This document shows, piece after piece, positions 1-11,223 of a stretch of 64,000 nt of DNA (position 1 is the stretch's first letter; the number at the start of each line of letters is the position of its first letter). The position numbers and the translations under genes are program-made. The DNA is from Phymorhynchus buccinoides (Eukaryota > Mollusca > Gastropoda > Neogastropoda > Raphitomidae). Location: positions 64,339,312-64,403,311 of the forward strand of contig CM065684.1 of the NCBI GenBank assembly GCA_017654935.2, in the 5' to 3' direction. Under the pieces are notes generated by a model. That model was not told where the DNA came from, made no database searches, and saw only the letters and a program-made list of their open reading frames with translations.

Positions 1-130
1 GGACGATCCTGGAGGTAATGCCCGGAGGCAATGCAACACCAGGAAAGTCCCGAATTTGTAACAATACAGATGTACCGATTTCGCGCAACCAGCATATCAA
101 AGCGCTTTACGTAGGCTACCCGTTCTTTCC
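1..130 (-). repeat. Fragment of a dispersed SINE-like repeat
   Basis: The first bases contain the block GGAGGTAATGCCCGGAGGCA followed by an AGTCCCGA motif. The same blocks occur, better preserved, at 37697-37920 and 63553-63799, where target duplications define the element. This copy is cut by the window edge and diverges after about position 100. The orientation is inferred from the other copies, whose GACGTAAAA-type 3' end lies on the left. Confidence 0.5.
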
Positions 131-904
131 CAGTAGGGTGCTCCGCGTGCGCACACTACTCGGGACACTGAAAATCCCGCCCACAGAGGGGTGATTGACA
201 CTAGTGGGAAAACTGGAGTGATATTTCAGCTATGGTAAAATGTGAGTGTTGGAATACTGTTTCTATATAGGGGAAGACGGGGTAAAAAGCCCATGGGCGG
301 GTAAGAAGCCCATGCCAATTATTTCATGAAATAAAGCAAATTTCAGTCAAATTTGCCCATGAGACGAATGCTAAACGCACATACAAGTAAATAAATAAAT
401 ACATAATGTTGAATAACTGTCAATATCTTGATTTATCTGCCCTGGCGATCAGATCTCAATGCTGACGTTCTTTCAAACAACGAGTTCACTGAGTAGTCTC
501 CAGGCTACAGACCGACTGACCATCTCTCAGTAAGAGTCTTGTAAACTACACCGTCTTCGGTTACGGGCCCGTAATTGTAGTCTATGGTTACACCAATCAA
601 GTCACGTGATGACAAAATCGTGCAAATCTGGGCGTGTGGTAACTCTTATTATCATTCTAACCAGACCCTAACCCTAACCAAAATCTTATCCCTTATTTTA
701 AGTAAAGTCAATTCTTTTATAATACCAAACAAAAACAAAACAAAAGGCAAAGCCTTCAAGGCTCACTCGCTTTGTGTTTCGGAGATAGATCTGAATGCCA
801 GCTTGTTTACTTTCAAATAAGCTCCATACCCCAGAATTTTGCTTTGTTTCACCCTTTGTCCATTTATTTAATCACGCAAACTGTTCCTGCCTGAAACCTA
901 GCAT
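131..904. other. Stretch without recognisable genes
   Basis: No gene or well-defined repeat was recognised. The open frame near 584-820 has no domain and runs through low-complexity A-rich sequence. A short run of CCCTAA-like units at about 664-680 resembles the animal telomere repeat, but it is under three units. Confidence 0.4.
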
Positions 905-1180
905 AAATACTTATATGGTTTAAATAGCATTTTATTTCTGAAAGTCACCAATGAAAATCAACAATGATCATTAGATAGGGCAACAAGAAAACTTATATAA
1001 AGCCCTATCTTAAAGAACAAAAGTGCACAGACAATAATAGTGACGGACGGCCAAGCAGAGTAATGAAGCGCTATCTTCATTTTCAAATATGTTTTATATA
1101 TTAATGTAATACATAAACAATCGAAAAGCAAACAAACAGTAAGAAGAACATAAAAAGGTAACAGTATTAAATTAAAAACC
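905..1180 (-). repeat. Dispersed repeat, single-unit copy
   Basis: The reverse complement matches 47265-47650 over most of its length, including the core GCTTCATTACTCTGCTTGGC and the segment ending in a CTATTTAAACC motif. Here the 65 bp core is present once, whereas the 47 kb copy has three. No coding potential was seen. The family type is unknown. Confidence 0.65.
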
Positions 1181-1499
1181 CCAAAATACTCATAAATAAT
1201 AAATATATATAAATACATACTCATATCTACTCAAAGCTTTATTTTTGAAAACAGAGTAGATCCCAAGTAAATGGCAATGTTAGTTTGGACCACGGGCACA
1301 CAACAGTCACAATAGCGTAGAAAAACTTGATTTGCATAAAACATAAACAAAAGGAAAAGCCTTTGAGGCTCACTCGAATAGGCACATGTGGGACAACAAC
1401 AAACAAAGATTGAGGGGGGGGGGGGTCTAAAGTACAAGTTTGCCAATAAAATGTTAAAGTACAAATGAAACTATCGTTAATGGATACAACTAAAAAAAA

Positions 1500-1575
1500 A
1501 AAAGTGCCTTTGCCGAGAATCGGACCCGGAACCATTGGCATGACAGACAGACTACCAATGAGCTATCGAGGCTTT
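1500..1575 (-). repeat. tRNA-like (SINE head or tRNA pseudogene)
   Basis: On the minus strand the sequence starts GCCTCGATAGCTCATTGG, which fits a pol III A box, and about 45 bases later has GGTCCGATTCTC, which resembles a B box. It is followed by a T-run on the minus strand. The acceptor and anticodon arms do not pair well, so a functional tRNA is unlikely. A similar head (GCCTTGATAGCTCA) occurs at 6430-6530. Confidence 0.4.
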
Positions 1576-1822
1576 CAGTGTTGATGAGTTTCTTAACTCA
1601 TGTTGCCTGTTGAATACTTTCTAACCCACTAATCTAAAATGTTATGTGTTTGTTACCTGTTTACAGTGTTGTTTTAAGTATTTAATTTATCAAATCATAA
1701 TTGTTTGAAAGCTTGCGTAGACATCTATAATATTATGTGTGCAAAGTTTGAACAATGTATGCCTTCTATTTCCCGAGAAAATTTAAAGTTTGGAGATTAG
1801 ACCACGGATGCAACACACACAC

Positions 1823-1825
<3 letters not shown>

Positions 1826-1909
<84 letters not shown>
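1826..1909. repeat. (GA)n microsatellite
   Basis: About 42 uninterrupted GA units follow a short CA tract. The open frames across it on both strands (RERE or SLSL polymers) are by-products of the dinucleotide repeat and not genes. Confidence 0.95.
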
Positions 1910-1912
<3 letters not shown>

Positions 1913-2024
1913 AACCCTGCATAGAAACCAACCCATACCAGTAGAGTTAATTCCCTTTGCTTCTGGGCAGACAAACATCCAAACATCCGTGGAGAAGTTA
2001 CCGATTTATTGGCCTCTGCAACTA

Positions 2025-2205
2025 GGGTTATTAACGCCCTTGACAGTGAGAGTGAATCCCTTGTTGGTCAGTACTGAAAAGGGCATTCACTCTTGCGGAA
2101 GGCAGCCATTTCGTGGCCTCAAATAGGGTTATTGGCGAGAGTTATCGGGCCCTTGTTTGGTCAGTACTCAAGCAGCTACCAAGGGCATTCACTCCAGCAA
2201 AACAT
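2025..2205. repeat. Imperfect two-unit tandem repeat
   Basis: The block AGGGTTATT...CCCTTGTTGGTCAGTACT...GGGCATTCACTC occurs twice with a period near 95-100 bp and moderate divergence. Parts also read as inverted copies of each other (ATTGGCC near both ends), so it may be a degraded foldback element. Confidence 0.4.
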
Positions 2206-2967
2206 GGTTGTTGCAGTGGCCAATAGACACAGATGGTCCAATTTCTACACGCCATAGCACGTGCGACCGTCGTTTAAAAAACAAACGAAAAGCACAATTA
2301 AGAATAGTGTCCTGAAAAAACATTTGTTTTCCAAGTAGGCCTAATAATACAGTTAACTTTTTTTTTAATGAGGTATTTATGTATTCATTTATATAAGGAA
2401 AACAACTTTACGAGCTGTAGTGAAATATGAAATGTACATTTCTAATAAGTCAAGTTTGACATACAAAATTCGTGTTCATAAACGGTTAAAAAAAAGTGGA
2501 TGCCCTGAAACGCAATGGTGGTCGCTTTGCTCAACATTGTTTCAGTTGAGGTCTAGTGGGAAGTCATCACTGACGCTGAAGTATAAATGTGTTTCGTTTT
2601 CAAAAACTCCATGCACTACATAGGGTTAGGGTTAGCTAGCCTGTTTTGATAGAACAGGTTGAACTATAAAACAATTCCATCGGCAAGATGTTGAGTATCT
2701 TTAGAAAAATAAGGAAACACGCTATTTTGCAATGGTTTTCAGTAGCTGGAAAACATTATGGAACGTGGCAATGGGAACTTTCATCAATTGTTAATCAAGA
2801 TTAAATTGGCTAGGAAAAGGAGGTACCCAAACAGCTTTCATTGAGGAAAAGATTAACACAATTCAGTCTTTGGTTTGTCTTTTTTATTTGTTGTTGTTGT
2901 GTTTTGATCTATCAGATCCGTTCTGCACTACAGTGGGTTCTGCGGTCATCCAATCACAATTTGATTT

Positions 2968-3043
2968 CGCGCTCGCGCGCGCGCGTGCGTGCGGCGGGCG
3001 GGCGGGCGCGCCGCGCGCGCGCGCGCGCGCATGTGTGTGTGTG
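2968..3043. repeat. GC/GT alternating purine-pyrimidine tract
   Basis: A run of alternating CG, then GCGT/GGGC, then CG and GT dinucleotides. Such tracts can adopt Z-DNA. It borders a LINE-like 3' tail. Confidence 0.85.
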
Positions 3044-3140
3044 CACCAGAACTAGAATCAGAATCAGAATCAATGTTTATTGCCCTTTAAAACCAATACA
3101 AGGTTTTATATGACAGTAACAAAATAACAATAACGGTTTA
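3044..3140 (-). repeat. LINE-like 3' end (minus orientation)
   Basis: On the minus strand the sequence ends in AATAAACATTGATTCTGATTC with a short hexamer tail (GATTCT)n. A polyadenylation signal followed by a short tandem tail is typical of CR1/L2/jockey-like LINE 3' ends. No coding part was recognised next to it. Confidence 0.45.
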
Positions 3141-3395
3141 TAAAGTTCAATTACGGAGCATTTTGTTGTTAAATACTTCTGTTTTGTCTTCTTTCTTTGT
3201 ACTGGTTGCGCTACTGCTTGAGGCAATTGAGACTATTGATTGAGACAACTGTGTATATATTTTACAAGCTCACTTACAATGGCGTCATTTGTAATTAATT
3301 TGCTAGGTGTAACATTATGTATATTGTATTTTTCTTCAACGAGTTTTATAAATTGTATTCTTATTTCCGTATGTTTTGTTCAATTGTCTAAAAAA

Positions 3396-3397
3396 TG

Positions 3398-3428
<31 letters not shown>

Positions 3429-3446
3429 TGTGTGTGTGCGTGCGTG

Positions 3447-3482
<36 letters not shown>

Positions 3483-3650
3483 TGTGCGTGTTCGTGCGTG
3501 TAGTGCGTTCGTGTGTGTGTGTGTGTGTGTGTATGTGAGTGTCTGTCTGTCTGTGTATAGTGCGCGCGTGTGTCTGTGTTTAGGTTTAGTGCGTGCGTGT
3601 GTGCGTGCGTGTGTGCGTGCGAGCGCGCACGCGTGTGTGTGTGTGATATA
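3396..3650. repeat. (GT)n / (GCGT)n compound microsatellite
   Basis: About 250 bp of GT, GCGT and GTCT repeats. The cysteine/valine-rich open frames over it are artefacts of the repeat. Confidence 0.93.
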
Positions 3651-3699
3651 TTTTTGTCGTTTATTTATTTCTATTGCTTGCTGATTTATTCATTTATGA

Positions 3700-3811
3700 T
3701 TGTAAGCGCTTAGGGCTTTTTTAAGATTAGGCGCTAATGCAAATTATTATTATTATTGTTATTATTATTGTTATTATTATTGTTATTATTATTGTTATTA
3801 TTATTATTATT
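3700..3811 (+). repeat. Retroposon 3' end with (TTATTA)n tail
   Basis: The motif AAGCGCTTAGGGCTTTTTTA followed by GGCGCTAATGCAAAT and a long TTATTATTG tail resembles the 3' ends of many invertebrate LINE/SINE copies (AGCGCTATACAAAT followed by ATT repeats). The 5' part was not recognised. Confidence 0.45.
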
Positions 3812-3825
3812 ACTAGCGCAACGCC

Positions 3826-3955
3826 TAGTACCGGAAATACCGAGCACCGGTAATGCCTAGTACCGATAATGCCTAGTACCGGTAATGCCTAGTACCGGTA
3901 ATGCCAAGTACCGGTAATGCCTAGTACCGGTAATGCCAAGTACCGGTAATGCTGA
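3826..3955. repeat. Subterminal 16 bp tandem repeats of the DNA element
   Basis: About eight units of the type CCTAGTACCGGTAATG. The ACCGGT core makes each unit partly palindromic. The position just inside a terminal inverted repeat suggests a transposase-binding array. Confidence 0.75.
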
Positions 3956-4020
3956 GCAGCAGTTGTTTTGGGTCCACGAAATATTATATTATTACTTTTG
4001 TGTCTCTCCTTCTTTCCATC

Positions 4021-4262
4021 TTCTTCTCTCATCCTGCTCTACCCACCCACCCCCCCCCCACCCCCTCCCCCACCGCCCCCCCCCCTACCCCTCCCTGCCC
4101 TCCCACCCCCACCCCACCTATGCCCCACCCCCACCCATCCGCTATTACTTTTGTGTCTCTCCTTCCTTCGATCTTCTTCTCTCATAGCGCTGTACTCCCC
4201 ACTGCTCCCTCCCCCCCCCACCCCACCCCCCACCCCTAACCCCCACCCCACCCCACCCCCTT
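4021..4262. repeat. C-rich (CCCCAC)n low-complexity tract
   Basis: Two C-rich blocks are separated by a copy of the CTATTACTTTTGTGTCTCTC segment that also precedes the first block, so the unit TTACTTTTGTGTCTCTC...CCCC is tandemly duplicated. The proline-rich frames are artefacts. Confidence 0.8.
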
Positions 4263-4769
4263 TATCTCCGCGCAAATGGAAATTGGCTCATATCGCGCGC
4301 GTTTATGAATGGATGGTGTAGAAATTTTCCACCAAGATAGTCACTGTCCGTGGGCATGCACGTTCCAAATTATGAGTCAATGTCCGGTCTGGTTACGCCG
4401 CGGTTTGTGAAAAGGTGAAGCGGCACTTATCGCGCGCGTTTATTAATCGATTCGCTTCCACTTTGGTACACGGATAGTCACCGTCTCCGGTCATCTACCT
4501 GCCAAATCCGAAGGCAATCGGTCCAGACATACTGGAGATACGGGCGCTGAGAGACCGGTGGATACGCGTTTCGCGCATTTGCCAAACCGCCCAAATGACA
4601 CGGCCGCCTCGGTTGCCGTTGCCATCACCCCTTTAGGGCTCATAGCAAATTTGAAGCGATTCGGTGTAAAAACGGCGGAGTTATAAGGCCCGTTTTGTGT
4701 TTCACACACACACACACGGACGGACAGTTGGCTTTTTACTGTATGATGATGATGATTATTATTATTATG

Positions 4770-5040
4770 ATTAGGATTCTCCCTAAAGGAGAATACTATT
4801 GCATTCGTCAAAATTCTTTTTTTTTCTTCTTTTTTCCCCCCCCCTTTTTTGTCGGATTAGGCTGACATTTTCAGAAAAGTTGCCGTTGGGTATGTGAACT
4901 TTCAAATACTCATAAGGTCCTGCAACTTTTCTGAAAATTTCAGCCTAATCCGGCAAAAAAGGGGAAGAAAAAGAAGAAGAAAAAAAGAGAGAAGAATTTT
5001 AACAAATGCAATAGTATTCTCCTTTAGGGAGAATCCTAAT
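4770..5040. mobile_element. Palindromic MITE nested in the larger element
   Basis: Two arms of about 110-115 bp, starting ATTAGGATTCTCCCTAAAGG and ending with its reverse complement, are separated by a short spacer around 4895-4925. The arms include a polypyrimidine/polypurine pair and CGGATTAGGCTGA. The whole unit is about 270 bp and could fold into one long hairpin. No coding sequence is present. It interrupts the 3812-6037 element and so inserted later. Confidence 0.75.
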
Positions 5041-5309
5041 AACTAGATGGCTTATATTTGTCTTAAAGACAAGACAGACAGAGAGAGAGAGAGAGAGATG
5101 GTTGATGAAAAGGGAGAATCCTGTCATGTTTGTTTTTAAAACAAATATAATACAATCTTTGTATTTACAAATGCCACAAATGCCGAAAGGCCGAACTAAG
5201 TTGGCTTTCAGTTCGTTTTTCTGTTTTTGTCCTTTGCCAATCTACGATCGCAAAGGAGTAAGTTTTCGTTCAGGTTTGTTTCCTTTGTTTGTTTGTTTGT
5301 TGTTATTTT

Positions 5310-5935
5310 CTGTCTGTCCTAAGGTTCTCCCAAACCGCTTGACCGAATCACTTCACATTTTGTGTGGTGGTGTGTCCCTATGACAGGAAGGCATCCGCAT
5401 AAAACTTTTCGCCGCTCTGACCTTGACCTTGGTGTATGACCTTGAAAACCCAAAATCGTTAAGGGGCCATAACTTCCACACCGCAGGTCCTGGAGTCATG
5501 AAACTTGGCATGGAGGTACTTTCGCTTATGGCCGTTCTGATGATGGCGTACCGATGAAGGTCAACGTCAAGGTCAGGGAGATCGGTATGCCTTGAAAGTG
5601 GTATGGGTCTAATAATTGGGTTTTTCTGCCCCACGCATATCTTCCGAACCGCTTCACCGAATCGTTTCCAATTTTGTGTGGTGGCGTGTCACCATGAGAG
5701 GACGGCATCCGCGCATAAATTATCGCCGTCGTGACCTTCACCTTGGTGTATGACCTTGACAACCGAAAATCTTTAAGGGGCTGTAACGTCCACACCGTTG
5801 GTCTTAGGGACTTCAATCTTGGCATGTAAGTACTTTGGCATATGTTTGTTCTGATGATTGCATACTGAACAAGGTCAAGGTCAAGGTCATGGAGATCGGT
5901 AGGCCTTCAAAGTGGTAGGGGTCTAAAAATTGGGT
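5310..5935. repeat. Two-unit repeat rich in TGACCTT / AAGGTCA motifs
   Basis: Two diverged copies (about 5310-5630 and 5635-5935) share ACCGCTT...CGAATC, TTTTGTGTGGTGG, TGACCTT...GGTGTATGACCTTGA and a closing TGGGTTTT. Each unit has clusters of AAGGTCA in both orientations, including three in a row with a 6 bp step at about 5870-5888. The frames are broken and no protein family was recognised. Confidence 0.65.
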
Positions 5936-6199
5936 TTTCAGCCACAAAAGTAAAAATATAATATTTCGCCGACCCGGCAAAACTGGTACTCAGCGTTACC
6001 TGTACTAGGCGTTTCCGGTACGGGGCGTTGCGCTAGTGTTATTAAAAAGGCAAATTAAATGCTAAGACTTATAAAAAGGTCTTTTGATTATCTGAATAAA
6101 GAAGTATTTATGAAGTTGTATAAGGCATTAGTCAGACCACATCTTGGCAACGCACGAAGTGAACTCCACTTTGGGAAATGGAAAATAAATCCACACTAG

Positions 6200-6300
6200 A
6201 TAAACCCGTGCTCCGAGCGGCAGCATGAAGCATCTGCGTTCATAATTGATAGGAACCTGTCTGAGCGATCGAAGAAGAAAAAGAAGAAGAAGAAGAACTG
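6200..6300 (+). repeat. SINE-like 3' fragment with (GAA)n tail
   Basis: The sequence GGCAGCATGAAGCATCTGCG followed by GTCTGAGCGA and a GAAGAAG tail matches the 3' ends of the copies at 14262-14813 and 19140-19510. Only the last 90-100 bp are present. Confidence 0.6.
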
Positions 6301-6427
6301 GTTAGATGTAAATAATGAAGAAAAGAGACCAAAAAATATGTGGTGGCGCCCCCTCCCTTCCGCCCCCACTCCCCTCTCCTTTAAAAAAGATGACCCCCCC
6401 CCCCCCAAAAAAAAAAAAAAAAGATGG

Positions 6428-6532
6428 CGAGGGGCCGACTCGAACCTGCGACCACGGACGTGTGTAGAGGTGCGTGCCGCGACCTACTGATTTGCGGACG
6501 CGCCGCTTTACCTATTGAGCTATCAAGGCTTC
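6428..6532 (-). repeat. tRNA-like repeat with an internal insertion
   Basis: The minus strand starts GCCTTGATAGCTCAATAGG (A box), ends with GCAGGTTCGAGTCGG (B box) and is followed by a T-run. Between the boxes a segment of about 31 bp is bracketed by two copies of GGTCGC. If it is discounted, the spacing is close to that of a normal tRNA. The acceptor stem does not close, so this is a tRNA-derived repeat or pseudogene. Confidence 0.45.
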
Positions 6533-6688
6533 TTAGACAGTCGATGTAAAAAAAAATATTATAAGAGGAAGATTGGAAAGCAGTCAAGTCGGACACCTGA
6601 CCCAGCTTCATGAAAGCAATTGCAAGCCTCGCACAGAACAGACTTAGGTTTTGTCACTTTGAAGAAAAATGTAGGTGCCTAAATATTG

Positions 6689-6905
<217 letters not shown>

Positions 6906-8660
6906 CCAAAGTAGTAGACAGCACACATAGAAGAGCGCAGATTCTAGCACCTTTCAAAACAGTGCAGTGAGTTAACCAAAGCCTAGCCTCGGCTTTTTGT
7001 TATCACACGCACAGTCTAAAAATGAACCGTTTTTAGCAGACGACACATTCTGCTACTCAGGCTATTGCAGCATCGTGTTTGCCCCCCCTCGGTATGTACG
7101 AAGGGGCCCGATTAAGGATTAATCCACTATTGTTTTTGAAAACATTTTGGCAGTTTGAGTGTTTTTACCTGGTGATTGTTGTTGGGGGCCTCCGACATAA
7201 AGGTCATACAGGGATCACGGCTGTTCCCTCAAGCACAAAAAATATAAGTTTCGCGTAAAGGATATGACGTCACGGCTATTCCACTGTCACGGCTATTCCG
7301 TGAAACTGTCTTTCTTTAAAATCACTCCCTCCGTTAAGCAAATTTTATGTGAAATCCCGGCTTTAAACGACGACTTGCCGGCTTTAAACGACGACTTGGC
7401 GAATTTCACTTGGAAGAACTGTTAAGCACCTACACGTGCCCCTATATTTCACAGTTGAAGGCAAAAATCGCCGCGACTTGGGAGAAAATAGAGATTAAAA
7501 ATTCTTATCGGCACGCGTATTATAATATAGATGGTCAAAGAGACCGCGTGACAGGAAGCAAGGGGAGAGCTTGCATGCTTCTGGTAAGGAGAGTTGCAGT
7601 CCTTTGCTACTTTAAACCTGGTCTAAGTATCTTTAGTACCTACCCGCATGCTAAATAACAGTGCCAGATGTTCGGCAGCATTTTCGGCTCCAGTTACCTT
7701 AACATAGTACGTATGACCTTTATTTTACAACTTGGCCTAGATATTCTTAGTACTTATTGGCATGCAAAATGTGAGCGTCCTAGGTTCCTCCGTTCAACGT
7801 TATCATGTTCACATATTATATAGATAGATCAGTAGTCAGTTGGCTTCAGAATCCACTGAAAACATTACCAGCTTCGCTCACTTCGTTCGCGGCTGGTAAC
7901 AAAGTACAGAGAACACTGAGGTAGGCATAGTAGATAGATCAGATGAAGTTACATACAACATGGATACTGACACTTAGGACACACAGAACATCCGGATTTT
8001 CCGCGCAGAAATAATGAAAGAAAAAATATTTTTCCCTAGTCCATATATTTGTTTCCTTCATTCTTTTCCTTATTTACGTCATGTGTACGAGGTCTAACAC
8101 ACAGAGTAGTGATGATATTGAACACTGTACTAAACCAAAATACATTGTTTGGGATAATCAGTATGTAACACGCATAAACGTTTAGTGAAAAAGAATGTGA
8201 AATTAGACTCTTGAACATGGACAGGTGTGGTGAAAGAGTTTAGTGTTCAGAGACTGAAGTTGGGCTAAACATGGACACAGAGGAAAAATACAAACAAATA
8301 CATTCGCACTCACACAGAAACAGCAAATGTGAAAATTATAGTCTTTTTAATTTAAAATCAACACAGGTAAGCAGCATTTGAGTTAACATTTTTAGATAAA
8401 ATTGTGGACATCAACAGCTTCATTCGCTTAGTTCTCTATCAATGAAACATTGATCCGTTCATTTATTGATTAACTGGCATTGTTATTTGCATTCTTTGAG
8501 ACAATTATTATTGTTGGTGTTTTTGAGACTCAGGTTGGGAGAATATTCTGAATCAGCTGATGTTGGCCACTGCATTTCGCTTTGTTTACTTAAGTTTATT
8601 GGAGGGTGTGTATGTCAAGGTTTGTATCGTATCTGCATGACACTCCCCAACTGTTCAGTT
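6906..8660. other. Long stretch with no gene recognised
   Basis: Several short open frames exist (for example 7410-7658 plus and 8036-8218 minus), but none has a recognisable domain, splice context or composition that stands out. A short imperfect duplication (CTTTAAACGACGACTTGGC, 7362-7400) is present. The sequence is probably intergenic. Confidence 0.4.
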
Positions 8661-8667
8661 CAAGATG

Positions 8668-9610
8668 CCATCATTAGCAACACTGTGGCACATGGATTAC
8701 TAGTTGGAGGATAAGACCAGGAGGCCTGAGAATGAAACAAAAAGGTTGCTGGTTTCTTCTGTTTAACATCGTATCAATGTGGCACAGGGATCACTAGTTG
8801 GATGATAAGACAAGGAGGCCTGAGAATGAAACAAAAAGGTTGCTGGTTTCTTCTGTTTAACATCGTATCAATGTGGCACAGGGATTACTAGTTGGATGAT
8901 AAGACAAGGAGGCCTGAGAATTAAACAAAAAGGTTGCTGGTTTCTTCTGTTTAACATCGTATCAATGTGGCACAGGGATCACTAGTTGGATGATAAGACA
9001 AGGAGGCCTGAGAATGAAACAAAAAGGTTGCTGGTTTCTTCTGTTTAACATCGTATCAATGTGGCACAGGGATCACTAGTTGGATGATAAGACAAGGAGG
9101 CCTGAGAATGAAACAAAAAGGTTGCTGGTTTCTTCTGTTTAACATCGTATCAATGTGGCACAGGGATCACTAGTTGGATGATAAGACAAGGAGGCCTGAG
9201 AATGAAACAAAAAGGTTGCTGGTTTCTTCTGTTTAACATCGTATCAATGTGGCACAGGGATCACTAGTTGGATGATAAGACAAGGAGGCCTGAGAATGAA
9301 ACAAAAAGGTTGCTGGTTTCTTCTGTTTAACATCGTATCAATGTGGCACAGGGATTACTAGTTGGATGATAAGACAAGGAGGCCTGAGAATGAAACAAAA
9401 AGGTTGGTGGTTTCTTCTTCTGTTTAACATCGTATCAATGTGGCACAGGGATCACTAGTTGGAGGATAAGACAAGGAGGCCTGAGAATGAAACAAAAAGG
9501 TTGGTGGTTTCTTCTGTTTAACATCGTATCAATGTGGCACAGGGATTACTAGTTGGATGATAAGACAAGGAGGCCTGAGAATGAAACAAAAAGGTTGGTG
9601 GTTTCTTGTC
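8668..9610. repeat. Minisatellite, 94 bp period, about 10 copies
   Basis: The unit begins ATCGTATCAATGTGGCACAG and includes CACTAGTTGGATGATAAGAC and GGTTGCTGGTTTCTTCTG. Most central copies are identical; the first and last are more diverged and one carries a 3 bp duplication (CTTCTTCTG). The period is not a multiple of three, so no protein repeat is encoded. Confidence 0.95.
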
Positions 9611-10033
9611 TGTTCTCACAGATGCCATGCTGCGTGCACGAATGTGTTCTCGGATGACATTTCTTTAAATAAATTTTAAAAAACTTTGAAATTCTTTTCC
9701 CCGTGATCTGTTTTTGCTCTAGGTGTGATTTAAATCGTGAACTTGACACAAAAGTCTGTGTAGTTAGAATATGTCAGTTAAAATGCTGTTAAGACTTGAT
9801 ACGATTTTCTGGCATTGGCATCAGGCGAACTCAGGCATAGTACTCACCGGGCATGGCCAGTCTAAGGCGGTGGTTTTCCTGCAGCACCTGCCTGCTAATT
9901 CTGACATGGTGTTCACGGACCCGGACATAAGCCCACATGACAAAAGCCCACCTCGTTCTCTGGGGAAACGGACAAAACCCCACTCAAGGGGAAATATGAT
10001 ACACAATTATTTCTACATTTCTGTCTCTCTCCA

Positions 10034-10035
<2 letters not shown>

Positions 10036-10114
<79 letters not shown>

Positions 10115-10490
10115 CCTGTCTCTCAAGTGTCTGTCTCTGTGCGAGTCTGTGTCTCTGTCTTTCCGTCAACCAGACGTTACCTCTGTCGCTGTCTCTCTCC
10201 AGACACTGTCTCTGTATCTCTGCTAGCCTCTGTTTCTGTGTCTTTCTATTATCCTTATGTTGTCTCTGTCTCTGTCTCTCTCCAGACTTTGTCTCTGTCT
10301 GTTACTGTGTGTCTCTGTCACAGATTGAGTTTGGTACATATCTCTGTCTCTGTCTCTCTCTGTTGTCTCTCTCCAGACTTTGTCTCTGTCCCTGTCTCTC
10401 TGTCTGTCTCTGTCAACCAGACTATGTCTCTCTATGTGTCGTCTCTGTGCTTCTGTCTCTTCCAGACATTGTCTCTGTCTATATATATGA
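10036..10490. repeat. (TC)n microsatellite and TCTCTG-rich degenerate tract
   Basis: A pure TC run of about 75 bp is followed by about 370 bp of TCTCTGTC-like units. It is low complexity, and the serine/leucine frames are artefacts. Confidence 0.9.
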
Positions 10491-10493
10491 TTG

Positions 10494-10685
10494 AAAACTC
10501 TCAGTGATTAGCTGAGCTCTGTTCCCCTAATCTGAAGGACTACAAAGTTGGTGCATTTGTGATGCAAAATAATTTGCTTTGGTAACACTGTTTTGTGTCT
10601 AATGTCTTTATTTGTGAACCGCAGAAACCGAAACTCGGTTATTATTAACTTTTAGAATTGTTCTGTGTTCTGAAAAGAAGAAAAT
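10494..10685. repeat. Direct repeat, copy 1
   Basis: Starts CTCTCAGTGATTAGCTGAGC and ends GTTCTGAAAAGAAG. It is repeated at 11049-11223 with a few small deletions. It lies inside the 9920-11358 element. Confidence 0.8.
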
Positions 10686-11048
10686 AGTCAAATGTGCTGA
10701 TTTACGTTTTCTCCCGATGGGGGAGAGGACAATGCTCATACAGAGACAGCTGTTTAGACCTCGTGAAGGTCTCCTCAGTCTGGACAATTGGCCTGCAATT
10801 TGACTGTCCAGTGGTTGTCAACTTGAGCAAGAAGACATTCTACAAGAGAATGGTGTCCTCTTTGCACCAAATTGAAAGTCCACAATAAAAGCAAATCAGC
10901 ACTAAGTTAAACCAAAAATAGTAAAAATGTACGTAAAATAACAAAAACAATGTTCTATAATTATTATTTGAAAATATAATAGACATGACTAGAGAGGGCC
11001 GGCTACTGAGATGATATCCAAATTAAAGGATACAAATGGTGTGAATAA

Positions 11049-11223
11049 AAAATCTCAGTGATTAGCTGAGCTCTGTTCCCCTAATCTGAAGGACTAAAAA
11101 GTTGGTGCATTTGTAATGCAGAATAATTTGCTAAAACTTGTGTCCAATGTCGTTGTTTGTGAACCTCAGAAACAAACTCAGTTATTAACTTTTAGAATTG
11201 TTCTGTGTTCTGAAAAGAAGAAT
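11049..11223. repeat. Direct repeat, copy 2
   Basis: Same block as 10494-10685, with internal deletions (for example loss of the stretch around GGTAACACTG). The two copies flank about 360 bp of unrelated sequence. Confidence 0.8.

Larger units (their letters stand above)
3812..6037. mobile_element. Non-autonomous DNA transposon with terminal inverted repeats (2.2 kb)
   Basis: The left end ACTAGCGCAACGCC (3812-3825) is the exact reverse complement of the right end (6024-6037). Similarity continues inward (GTACCGGAAA...). Inside the left end is an array of about 16 bp units built on CCTAGTACCGGTAATG (3826-3955), and a degenerate pair of these lies near the right end; subterminal repeats of this kind often bind the transposase. 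The interior holds C-rich low complexity (4021-4262), a nested hairpin MITE (4770-5040) and a two-unit repeat (5310-5935). No transposase remnant was seen, so it is non-autonomous. A target duplication could not be defined because both flanks are TTATTA-rich. The superfamily is unknown. Confidence 0.7.

Noticed and set aside
664..680. Telomere-like CCCTAA units (also near 2622 and 28540)
   Set aside because: Only two or three degenerate units each, not a telomere or convincing interstitial array.
4491..4811. 106-codon minus frame inside the 3812-6037 element as a possible transposase
   Set aside because: No DDE or DNA-binding motif, and it runs into microsatellite and hairpin MITE sequence.
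8668..9610. Regular repeat array that might be read as a CRISPR
   Set aside because: Units are contiguous with no unique spacers, and the genome is animal. The same applies to the other minisatellites.
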